NCBI GenBank assembly: GCA_025357175.1
Contig: JANXPS010000057.1
Span: 1-9,221 of the forward strand
Source: Deltaproteobacteria bacterium
Lineage (GTDB): Bacteria; Desulfobacterota; Deferrimicrobia; Deferrimicrobiales; Deferrimicrobiaceae
Length of the DNA stretch: 9,221 nt
Reading direction: 5' to 3'
This document shows, one piece after another, positions 1-6,312 of the stretch. Position 1 is the stretch's first letter. Each line of letters starts with the position of its first letter. Both the position numbers and the translations under genes were made by a program. The notes under the pieces are model-generated. The model was not told where the DNA came from, searched no databases, and saw nothing but the letters and a program-made list of their open reading frames with translations.

Positions 1-1210
1 GCTTCTCGAATCCGGAGCCGAGGGACGCGCGATCGTCCCTTCCGGCGCATCCACGGGCACGCGCGAGGCGGTCGAACTGCGCGACGGCGACGCGAAACAG
101 TACATGGGCAAGGGCGTGCTGAAGGCAGTCCGCAACGTCAACAAGGTGCTTGCCCCGAAGCTGCTCGGCATGGACGCGGTCGAACAGGTTTCGATCGACG
201 AGCTGATGATCGATCTCGACGGAACCGACAACAAGGGCAAGCTGGGCGCCAACGCGATCCTGGCCGTGTCGATGGCTGTCGCACGCGCCGCGGCCGACGC
301 CTGCGGCCTGCCGCTCTACCGGTACCTCGGCGGCGTCGGCGGCCGGACGCTTCCGGTCCCCATGATGAACATCCTCAACGGCGGCGCGCACGCCGACAAC
401 AACGTCGACATCCAGGAATTCATGGTCATGCCGTACGGGGCGAAGACCTTCGCCGATGCCCTGCGGATGGGGGTCGAGACTTTCCACAACCTCAAGAAGG
501 TGCTCAAGGGCAAGGGGCTCAACACCAACGTCGGCGACGAGGGCGGCTTCGCGCCGAATCTCAAGTCCAACGCCGAGGCGATCGAGGTCGTTCTCGAAGC
601 GATCACCCTGGCCGGCTACAAGCCCGGCAAGGACATCGGCATCGCGCTCGACTGCGCCGCGTCCGAGTTCGGCTCGAAGGGCAAGTACGTCTTCAAGAAA
701 TCGGGCGGCGAGAAGAAGGACGCCGAGGGGATGGTCCGGTTCTACGAGGAGCTCGTTCGCCAGTATCCGATCGTCTCGATCGAGGACGGTTTCTCCGAGG
801 ACGACTGGAAGGGCTGGAAGCTGTTCAACGATGCGCTCGGCAAGAAGATCCAGATCGTCGGCGACGACATCTTCGTGACCAACCCCGCCATCCTGAAAAA
901 GGGGATCGAGGCGGGCGTGGCCAACTCCATCCTGATCAAGCTCAACCAGATCGGGACGGTCACCGAGACGGTCGATGCGGTCGAGATGGCCAAGCGCGCG
1001 GGCTGGACCGCGGTCGTGTCGCACCGTTCCGGCGAGAGCGAGGACAGCACGATCGCCGACCTCGTGGTCGGGCTTTCGACCGGGCAGATCAAGACCGGCT
1101 CCGCGTCGCGCACCGACCGGATCGCGAAATACAATCAGCTGCTACGAATCGAGGAGGAACTGGGAAGCTCGGCTCGCTTCGACGGCAGGGAAGTGTTCTA
1201 TAATCTCTGA
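1..1210 (+). CDS. eno: Enolase (phosphopyruvate hydratase), 5'-truncated by the window edge
   Basis: Enolase converts 2-phosphoglycerate to phosphoenolpyruvate in the cytoplasm, in glycolysis and gluconeogenesis; in many bacteria it also joins the RNA degradosome. The first complete codon is at base 2 and the frame is open to TGA at 1208-1210, giving 402 visible residues. By comparison with the roughly 430-residue family, about 25-30 N-terminal residues lie outside the window. Visible hallmarks in order are VPSGASTG (about 35-58), QEFM with a catalytic-region Glu (codon 416-418), GDEGG with the general acid Glu, ALDCAASEF, SIEDGF and GDD supplying the Mg ligands, LIKLNQIG with the catalytic Lys, SHRSGESED, and IKTGSASRTDR near the C-terminus. 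All active-site motifs look intact. The stop is 1 nt before gpmI, the enzyme for the preceding glycolytic step, so the two are probably co-transcribed. Identity is certain; only the start is unseen. Confidence 0.98.
   Translation, partial: LLESGAEGRAIVPSGASTGTREAVELRDGDAKQYMGKGVLKAVRNVNKVLAPKLLGMDAVEQVSIDELMIDLDGTDNKGKLGANAILAVSMAVARAAADACGLPLYRYLGGVGGRTLPVPMMNILNGGAHADNNVDIQEFMVMPYGAKTFADALRMGVETFHNLKKVLKGKGLNTNVGDEGGFAPNLKSNAEAIEVVLEAITLAGYKPGKDIGIALDCAASEFGSKGKYVFKKSGGEKKDAEGMVRFYEELVRQYPIVSIEDGFSEDDWKGWKLFNDALGKKIQIVGDDIFVTNPAILKKGIEAGVANSILIKLNQIGTVTETVDAVEMAKRAGWTAVVSHRSGESEDSTIADLVVGLSTGQIKTGSASRTDRIAKYNQLLRIEEELGSSARFDGREVFYNL
1199..1204 (+). promoter_or_regulatory. Candidate -10 element (TATAAT) at the end of eno, for gpmI
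   Basis: A perfect TATAAT lies in the last codons of eno (Tyr TAT, Asn AAT, both minor codons here). With usual spacing, transcription would begin near 1211-1212, which is the gpmI ATG itself. No convincing -35 is seen; the nearest is a weak TTCGAC at 1178-1183 with a short 15-nt spacer. Promoter function is inferred from the hexamer and its position; read-through from eno is equally possible. Confidence 0.35.
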
Positions 1211-1211
1211 C

Positions 1212-2759
1212 ATGTCGCGCAGATTCGTCGCACTGATCATCATGGACGGCTGGGGCTACCGCGAGGCGCGAGACGCCAACGCGGTCGCCTTGGCCGATCC
1301 GCCTTTCTTCAACCGTCTGTGGCGCGATTTCCCGCACACGCTGATCCATGCCTCCGAAGAGCGCGTGGGGCTTCCGCCCGGCCAGATGGGCAACTCCGAG
1401 GTGGGACACCTCAACCTCGGGGCCGGACGCGTCGTCTACCAGGACATCGTCCGCATCAGCAAATCGATCCGCGACGGCGACTTCTTCCGGAATCCCGCAT
1501 TTTGCGGTGTCATGGATGCGGCGCGCGAAGGGGGAAAATCGCTGCACCTGATCGGCCTGCTGTCCGACGGCGGCGTCCACTCGCTCCACACCCATCTGTA
1601 CGCGCTGATCCGCATGGCGAAAGAGCGCGGCCTCGACAAGATCTTCGTTCACGCCATCCTGGACGGCCGGGACACGCCTCCCCACAGCGGTCTCCATCAC
1701 GTCGAGCGGCTGGTCGCCGAAATGAAGTCGATCGGCGCCGGCGAGATCGCCACCGTCATGGGGCGCTACCATGCGATGGACCGCGACAACCGCTGGGACC
1801 GGGTCGAGCGCGCCTACGCCGCGATGGTGCGCGGGGAGGGCGATCGCGTCGCGGATCCGGCCGCCGCGGTGAGCGATTCCTACGCGGCGGGGAAGACGGA
1901 CGAGTTCATGGACCCGGCCGTGCTCGTGCGCGACGCCCGCCCGGTCGGCTCGATCGCCCCGGGCGATTCGGTGATCTTCTTCAATTTCAGGTCCGACCGG
2001 TCGCGCGAGATCACCCGCGCGCTGACGGCCGACGCCTTCGACGGGTTTCCCCGCCCCGAGCGTCTCGGGCTCGCCTACGCCTGCATGACGACCTACGACG
2101 TGAAGTTCGGGCTGCCGGTCGCATTCCCGCCCCAGCCGATGACCCACCTGCTGGCGGATGTGTTCGCCGCCAACGGAATCCGCAACCTGCGCATCGCCGA
2201 GACCGAGAAATACGCCCACGTCACCTATTTCTTCAACGGCGGCATCGAGAAGGAATTTCCCGGCGAATCGCGGACGCTGATCGCTTCCCCGCGCGTGGCG
2301 ACGTATGACCTCCAGCCCGAGATGAGCGCCTACGAGGTCGGCGACCGGGCGGTGGCCGCGATCGAGTCGGGCGACCAGGACGCGATGGTGCTCAACTTCG
2401 CCAACGGCGACATGGTCGGGCACACCGGCTTCCTGCCTGCCGCCATGAAGGCGGTCGAGGCGGTCGACGCCAACCTGCAACGCGTCGTCGAGGCCGTGTG
2501 GTCGCGCGGAGGCGTCGCGCTGGTGACCGCCGACCATGGCAACTGCGAGACGATGGTCGACCCCGAAACAGGCGAACCGATGACCGCCCACACGACCAAC
2601 CGGGTTCCGTTCGTTTACGCGGATCCGCAGGCCGTCGGGGGCCGGTTGGCGGTCGACGGCGCGCTGGCCGACGTCGCGCCGACGATCCTCGCGATCCTGG
2701 GAATCCCGAAGCCGGTCGAAATGACCGGCGAGGACCTCCTGCTGAAGCCGGGCAGCTGA
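1212..2759 (+). CDS. gpmI: 2,3-bisphosphoglycerate-independent phosphoglycerate mutase
   Basis: This Mn-dependent, cofactor-independent mutase interconverts 3- and 2-phosphoglycerate through a phosphoserine intermediate. The protein is 515 residues, typical of the family. The N-terminal metal-binding motif IIMDGWG contains Asp12, and the nucleophile is Ser62 in MGNSEVGHLN, the same number as in the Bacillus enzyme. The inserted phosphotransferase domain carries HAILDGRDTPP, MGRYHAMDRDNRWDR and FFNFRSDRSRE. The C-terminal phosphatase part returns with Asp400 and His404 (NGDMVGH), Asp441 and His442 (TADHGN) and His460 (AHTTN), so all metal ligands look present. The frame is open upstream to 975 inside eno, but the ATG at 1212 gives the family-typical N-terminus and follows the eno stop by 1 nt. 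No good Shine-Dalgarno precedes it, so translation probably relies on coupling to eno or on a leaderless transcript. The next gene follows after 10 nt. Confidence 0.97.
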   Translation: MSRRFVALIIMDGWGYREARDANAVALADPPFFNRLWRDFPHTLIHASEERVGLPPGQMGNSEVGHLNLGAGRVVYQDIVRISKSIRDGDFFRNPAFCGVMDAAREGGKSLHLIGLLSDGGVHSLHTHLYALIRMAKERGLDKIFVHAILDGRDTPPHSGLHHVERLVAEMKSIGAGEIATVMGRYHAMDRDNRWDRVERAYAAMVRGEGDRVADPAAAVSDSYAAGKTDEFMDPAVLVRDARPVGSIAPGDSVIFFNFRSDRSREITRALTADAFDGFPRPERLGLAYACMTTYDVKFGLPVAFPPQPMTHLLADVFAANGIRNLRIAETEKYAHVTYFFNGGIEKEFPGESRTLIASPRVATYDLQPEMSAYEVGDRAVAAIESGDQDAMVLNFANGDMVGHTGFLPAAMKAVEAVDANLQRVVEAVWSRGGVALVTADHGNCETMVDPETGEPMTAHTTNRVPFVYADPQAVGGRLAVDGALADVAPTILAILGIPKPVEMTGEDLLLKPGS

Positions 2760-2769
2760 CGCCATAGAA

Positions 2770-4482
2770 ATGAAAAAAACGATCCTCGTCATCAGCAACG
2801 ATCCCGGCGTGCGAGATATGCTGACCAACCTTTTGGGCGAGGCGGGGTTCGGCGTGTCGCTTGCGGGATCGGGCGCCGAGGCCGTCAAGATCGTGACCAA
2901 CACCGCGCTCGACTTCGTCCTTGTCGAGCAGTTCCTGGCCGACTTCTCGGGTGTCGAGCTCAAGCGGCGCATCCGCCGCCTGTCGCCCAGGACGCGCGTG
3001 GTCGTCCTCTCGTCCTTCACCACCATCCGGAGCTCCGACGACGTCCTGCGTTTCGGCCCTTCCGATTTCATCCTGGACCAGCGCGAAATCCTCGAGCTCA
3101 TGCAGGCGTCGGCCGACGAGCGGGTCGTTCCAGCCCCCCCGCAAATGGCCGACGACCGACTCAAGCGGTGCCTTGTCGATACCATCGACGTTCTCATCGG
3201 CCTGCTCGAGGTCAACGATCCGTTCTTCGGCGGAAACTCCCACATCACGATGGAATACGCCAAGTCGGTGGCCGAAGACATGAAGTTGGCGCAGGAGATG
3301 ATCGACGAGATCGTCGTCGCTTCGCTCCTCCACGACATCGGCCGCATCGGCATCAAGAGCGACATCCTGTCCGGCAAGAAGGAAATGTCCGAGGCCGACA
3401 TCCGGACCATCCGCTCCCATTCCGAGAACGGCGCCAAGATTCTCGAAGCGATCGATTTCCCGTGGAAGATCAAGCCGATCATCATCCACCACCACGAGCG
3501 GTACGACGGAAAGGGATACCCGAGCGGTCTCAAAGGGCGCGAGATACCCATCGGCGCCCGCATCCTGTCGGTCGTCGACGCCTTCGCTGCCATGACCGCC
3601 AATCGGCCCTACCGTCGCGCTCTTTCGCGGGAAGAGGCGGTCCAGGAACTCCACAAGAACGTCGGCACCCAGTTCGATCCCGAGGTCGTCGAGCATTTCA
3701 CCAAGATCGTCGAACAGAAATATTTTTTCCGGGGAGTCGGCTCGAAGCCAAAAATCCTGCTCGTCGACGACGAGGTCGACTACCTGACGCTGCTCAAGCT
3801 CAAGCTGGTCTCCGAGGGGTTCGACGTCGACACCGCCGACAACGCGGAGGACGCCATGGACCACCTCCAGCGGTCGAAGCCCGACATGGTCCTGAGCGAC
3901 GTCATCATGCCGGGAATAGACGGAATCGCGATGCTTCGCCGCATGCGCGAAAAGAACGAATACGCCGATCTCCCGGTCGTGTTCCTGTCGGGACGCGACG
4001 ACAACAACGTCAAGATACAGGCGCTCCACCTTGGCGCCGAGGACTACCTGCTCAAGCCGGTCGACTTCATCCTCCTTGCCGCCAAGATCCGCAACGTCAT
4101 CCGGCGCGACGAAAAGCGGAAAAAAGGGGCGGCTCCAGGGCCGAGCACCGGCGTGGTCGGCGATCTCAAGAACCTGGGCATCCCCGAAATCGTCCAGACG
4201 TTGCACCTGGGACTCAAGACCGCGTGCGTGACCGTGACCCGCCCGGACGAGGAAGAGGGGCGGATTTATTTCGAGAACGGGCGGATCCGTCACTGCGCCA
4301 TCGGCGAAATGCATGGCGAGGACGCGTTCTACCGGATGCTCCGCTGGCAGGAAGGCCCCTTCGTCATCGCCCACGGGCAGACCACCACGGTCCGCACGAT
4401 CGAGATGGACGAAATGCAGCTGATGATGGAGGGGATGCGGCGGCTCGACGAGGAAGGAAAGGAGCCGGTCGGCCTGTCATGA
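2770..4482 (+). CDS. Four-domain c-di-GMP signalling protein: pseudo-receiver, HD-GYP, receiver, DUF4388
   Basis: This is a 570-residue cytoplasmic regulator with no signal peptide or membrane segment. Residues about 3-115 form a receiver-like fold in which the acidic pair is Ser9/Asn10, the phosphoacceptor position is Glu53 and the conserved Lys position is Asp103, so phosphorylation is unlikely. Residues about 135-315 are an HD-GYP phosphodiesterase domain: His158, His188-Asp189 (HDIGRIGI), His217, HHERYDGKGYP at 241-251, and Asp270 in a DAFAAMT motif. All main metal ligands are present, though the usual HDxGK Lys is Arg192. Residues about 326-446 are a canonical receiver with Asp333/Asp334, phosphoacceptor Asp377, Ser407 and Lys429. 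Residues about 461-560 match DUF4388, the PatA-type C-terminal domain, with YFENGRIRH. The family role is c-di-GMP hydrolysis to pGpG/GMP; control by phosphorylation of the second receiver is inferred. No histidine kinase is visible nearby. It sits 10 nt after gpmI and overlaps the PilZ gene by ATGA. No clear Shine-Dalgarno precedes the ATG. Confidence 0.9.
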   Translation: MKKTILVISNDPGVRDMLTNLLGEAGFGVSLAGSGAEAVKIVTNTALDFVLVEQFLADFSGVELKRRIRRLSPRTRVVVLSSFTTIRSSDDVLRFGPSDFILDQREILELMQASADERVVPAPPQMADDRLKRCLVDTIDVLIGLLEVNDPFFGGNSHITMEYAKSVAEDMKLAQEMIDEIVVASLLHDIGRIGIKSDILSGKKEMSEADIRTIRSHSENGAKILEAIDFPWKIKPIIIHHHERYDGKGYPSGLKGREIPIGARILSVVDAFAAMTANRPYRRALSREEAVQELHKNVGTQFDPEVVEHFTKIVEQKYFFRGVGSKPKILLVDDEVDYLTLLKLKLVSEGFDVDTADNAEDAMDHLQRSKPDMVLSDVIMPGIDGIAMLRRMREKNEYADLPVVFLSGRDDNNVKIQALHLGAEDYLLKPVDFILLAAKIRNVIRRDEKRKKGAAPGPSTGVVGDLKNLGIPEIVQTLHLGLKTACVTVTRPDEEEGRIYFENGRIRHCAIGEMHGEDAFYRMLRWQEGPFVIAHGQTTTVRTIEMDEMQLMMEGMRRLDEEGKEPVGLS

Positions 4483-4853
4483 TGCGATTCCGCGAACGCC
4501 GAACCGCGGTTCGGGTGGGCAAACCCGAGACCGAGGTGCTTTTCCTGGTGCGCGACGGCAAGGACCCCGAGCGCGTCTCCTGCCCGGTTTCCGCCGGACT
4601 GCGCGATCTTTCGCACACCGGGATGTCGCTGTTCACCCCGCGGCTTGCGCCCGACGGCATCCACATCATGTACGACACCCTGATGACCGTGCGCAACCGG
4701 ATCGAGGCCGAAATCCGACCCCGGGGCGGCGAACCGTTCAGGGTGTCCGGGATCGTCATCTGGTTTCGCACCGACGACGAAAGACCCGGATGCTACATTT
4801 TCGGCATGACGTTCGACGCTCCGCTCCCCGCCGGCCCGTTGCCGGTTGCCTGA
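4479..4853 (+). CDS. Stand-alone PilZ-domain protein (probable c-di-GMP receptor)
   Basis: This small cytoplasmic protein of 124 residues is essentially one PilZ domain. The two c-di-GMP-binding signatures are exact: RxxxR at Arg8-Arg12 and DxSxxG at Asp43-Gly48 (DLSHTG). The following GMSLF and a later GIVIWF...GMTFD pattern fit the PilZ beta-barrel. PilZ proteins bind c-di-GMP and change motility, polysaccharide secretion or transcription through partner proteins; the partner here is unknown. The start is the ATG at 4479 that overlaps the HD-GYP stop as ATGA, implying translational coupling; a second ATG at 4482 would remove only one residue. The open frame continues far upstream to 3168, but that part lies inside the HD-GYP gene in another frame and is not coding. 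Being made with a c-di-GMP phosphodiesterase suggests enzyme and receptor act in one pathway, which is inference. The gene ends just before the tRNA promoter. Confidence 0.88.
   Translation: MMRFRERRTAVRVGKPETEVLFLVRDGKDPERVSCPVSAGLRDLSHTGMSLFTPRLAPDGIHIMYDTLMTVRNRIEAEIRPRGGEPFRVSGIVIWFRTDDERPGCYIFGMTFDAPLPAGPLPVA
4831..4845 (+). repeat. Small GC-rich inverted repeat at the end of the PilZ gene
   Basis: CCGGC (4831-4835) and GCCGG (4841-4845) can form a 5-bp stem with a 5-nt loop within the last codons of the PilZ gene. Only two T residues follow, so it is not a convincing rho-independent terminator. It abuts the -35 of the downstream promoter, and a GTTGCC direct repeat (4838-4843 and 4845-4850) overlaps both. 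It could slow read-through, or it may simply be GC-rich coding sequence. Confidence 0.25.
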
Positions 4854-4873
4854 TTCACAAGTTCATATATAAT
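4846..4873 (+). promoter_or_regulatory. Sigma-70-type promoter for tRNA-Leu and probably tig-clpP-clpX-lon
   Basis: TTGCCT (4846-4851, 4 of 6 consensus) is separated by 16 nt from a perfect TATAAT (4868-4873) inside an AT-rich island that stands out from the GC-rich surroundings. The predicted start is about 4880, leaving some 22 nt before the mature tRNA 5' end. No heat-shock (sigma-32) promoter or CIRCE operator is visible nearby. With no terminator after the tRNA, this is the likely main promoter for the proteostasis genes as well. Confidence 0.7.
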
Positions 4874-4901
4874 ATCCGTTTCCATCAACAGGCATGGTTT
4901 C

Positions 4902-4983
4902 GCGAGAGTGGCGGAATGGCAGACGCGTCGGACTTAGGATCCGGTGGGAAACCGTGAGGGTTCAAATCCCTCCTCTCGCACCA
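4902..4983 (+). tRNA. tRNA-Leu (anticodon UAG), CCA encoded
   Basis: The 7-bp acceptor stem GCGAGAG (4902-4908) pairs fully with CTCTCGC (4973-4979), followed by discriminator A and an encoded CCA (4981-4983). The D stem is GCG (4911-4913) with CGC (4924-4926). The anticodon stem TCGGA/TCCGG (4928-4932, 4940-4944) closes the loop CTTAGGA with anticodon TAG at 4935-4937, which reads CUA and other CUN leucine codons. The class II variable arm (4945-4955) is short: a 3-bp stem including one G-U pair, capped by GAAA. The T arm is GAGGG/CCCTC around TTCAAAT (4956-4972). The tRNA lies between the promoter and tig, so it may be cut out of a longer transcript. Confidence 0.96.
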
Positions 4984-4990
4984 ATAAACG

Positions 4991-5009
4991 ATTAATTCCG
5001 AATCAATTC
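4991..5009 (+). repeat. Imperfect direct repeat in the tig leader
   Basis: ATTAATTC (4991-4998) and ATCAATTC (5002-5009) differ at one base and are offset by 11 nt, about one helical turn, in the AT-rich gap between the tRNA and tig. This spacing could suit a protein binding site, but the repeats are short and may be chance in an AT-rich linker. No terminator-like hairpin is seen in this gap. Confidence 0.25.
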
Positions 5010-5029
5010 AAAGGGGCGTGACGAAAGCC

Positions 5030-6301
5030 ATGAAGACGAGCATCGAAGCGGTCAGCGGTATCGAAAAGAAGATCACGGTCGAGGTTCCGGCCGAAGAGGT
5101 CGAAAAGCGGATCGAGGAGGGCTTCGCCGAGGTGCGCAAGATGGTGCCGGTCAAGGGCTTCCGGCCCGGCAAGGCGCCGATGTCCATGGTCAAGCGGCTT
5201 TACAAGGAAGCCGTCCGGGGCGATGTCGCCGAGAAGCTGGTGCGCGAGACGCTGTCCGAAGCGGTCAAGCAGAACGATCTGCGTGTGCTCTCGCTCCCCA
5301 GGGTCGACGGCGCCGAGATCCTCGACGGAGCCGATTTCGTCTACACGGCCGTGGTCGAGGTGGCGCCCGACGTCGAGCCCATCGATTACAAGGGGCTCCC
5401 GGTGACCAAGGAAACGGTTTCCGTGTCCGATGCCGACGTCGAAGAATCCGTCAATCGCATCCGCGAGGCATACGCGCACTACGAACCGGTAGAGAGCCGG
5501 GGCGCCGCGACGGGCGACCTGGTCGAGATCGGCTACGTGGCGGCGGCGGACGGTGAGACGATCGAGAGCAAGGACGCCCTGGGCGTCATGCTGGCCGAAG
5601 GCGTTCCTTTCGGCAAGGAGTTCGAATCGAAGCTGGCCGGAGTGAAGACGGGCGACGCCCCTTCCTTCGAGATCGCCTTCCCCGCGGATTCAAAGAACGA
5701 AAAGTTCGCCGGCAAGAACGTCGGCTTCGCGATCACGGTCAAGGCGGTCAAGGAAAAGAAGCTGCCCGAGCTCGACGACGACCTCGCGAAGAATTTCCCC
5801 GAATTCAAGACGCTCGAGGAACTGCGCGCCAAGCTTCGCGAACGGCTGATCCTCGAGGCGGAAGAAGGGGCGCGCCAGCACGCCGAAGACGATGTCCGCA
5901 AGGGCCTTCTCGAGAAGAACGCCTTCGAGGTTCCCAAGACGCTCGTCGATCGCCAGGTACGCACCATGATCGAGGACACGGCGCGCCGGTTGTCCTCCCA
6001 GGGAATCGACCTGCGTCACCTCAACATGGATTTCAACATGATGAAAGAGCGGTTCGAGCCGGGCGCCGTCGACTCGGTTCGCGTCTCCCTGCTGCTCGAG
6101 GCGATCGGCAAGAAAGAGAATATCGACGTCTCCTATCCCGAGATGGAGGCCGAGATGAAGGAAATGGCCGTGGCGACCGGTATGGAATTCGAGAAGGTTC
6201 GCGACCTCTACGGCGACGAGGACCGTCTCGACCATCTCCGGACGGGGCTGATCGACCGCAAGGTCATGAAGTTCCTGATCGACAACGCCACCCAGAAATA
6301 G
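5030..6301 (+). CDS. tig: Trigger factor, ribosome-associated chaperone / peptidyl-prolyl isomerase
   Basis: Trigger factor binds ribosomal protein L23 at the exit tunnel and shields nascent chains. The protein is 423 residues, close to the usual 430. The N-terminal domain (about 1-110) carries the ribosome-docking signature GFRPGKAP at residues 43-50, the position it has in E. coli. An FKBP-like PPIase domain spans about 150-240 (from TGDLVEIGY through KAVKEKKLPELDD), and a helical C-terminal chaperone domain fills the rest. A GTG at 5018 would add four residues, but the ATG at 5030 aligns the N-terminus (MKTSIEAVSGIEKK) with the family and is preferred. The purine-rich AAAGGGG at 5010-5016 is 1 nt from the GTG and 13 nt from the ATG, so neither spacing is ideal. 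The gene is first in a cluster with clpP, 11 nt downstream, and probably shares the promoter upstream of tRNA-Leu. Confidence 0.96.
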   Translation: MKTSIEAVSGIEKKITVEVPAEEVEKRIEEGFAEVRKMVPVKGFRPGKAPMSMVKRLYKEAVRGDVAEKLVRETLSEAVKQNDLRVLSLPRVDGAEILDGADFVYTAVVEVAPDVEPIDYKGLPVTKETVSVSDADVEESVNRIREAYAHYEPVESRGAATGDLVEIGYVAAADGETIESKDALGVMLAEGVPFGKEFESKLAGVKTGDAPSFEIAFPADSKNEKFAGKNVGFAITVKAVKEKKLPELDDDLAKNFPEFKTLEELRAKLRERLILEAEEGARQHAEDDVRKGLLEKNAFEVPKTLVDRQVRTMIEDTARRLSSQGIDLRHLNMDFNMMKERFEPGAVDSVRVSLLLEAIGKKENIDVSYPEMEAEMKEMAVATGMEFEKVRDLYGDEDRLDHLRTGLIDRKVMKFLIDNATQK

Positions 6302-6305
6302 GAGG
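6300..6305 (+). promoter_or_regulatory. Strong ribosome binding site of clpP
   Basis: AGGAGG sits 7 nt before the clpP ATG and overlaps the tig stop codon (TAG 6299-6301). This near-perfect Shine-Dalgarno fixes the clpP start and suggests efficient translation within the tig-clpP transcript. Confidence 0.85.
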
Positions 6306-6312
6306 CCGCGAA

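Noticed and set aside
1131..1136. TACAAT in eno as a further -10 element
   Set aside because: It encodes the conserved enolase KYNQL motif and is an imperfect hexamer, so coding constraint explains it.
1089..3602. 837-codon open frame on the - strand across gpmI and the HD-GYP gene
   Set aside because: It lies antisense to two genes with full family motifs. Its translation is low-complexity, rich in Arg/His/Asp/Gly without recognisable domains, as expected for the complement of GC-biased codons.
3720..3728. T-rich run at the boundary between HD-GYP and the second receiver as an internal terminator or slippage site
   Set aside because: There is no preceding stable stem and the reading frame is intact through it; Tyr-Phe-Phe codons explain it.
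2392..4374. 660-codon open frame on the - strand
   Set aside because: Complement-strand shadow of the HD-GYP gene, with no motif, ribosome binding site or plausible domain.
3168..4478. Upstream extension of the PilZ frame
   Set aside because: It lies wholly within the HD-GYP gene in another frame and is Arg-rich; the PilZ domain starts at the ATGA overlap.
4831..4851. Rho-independent terminator after the PilZ gene
   Set aside because: The stem is only 5 bp and is followed by TTGCC rather than a T-tract, so it is listed only as an inverted repeat.
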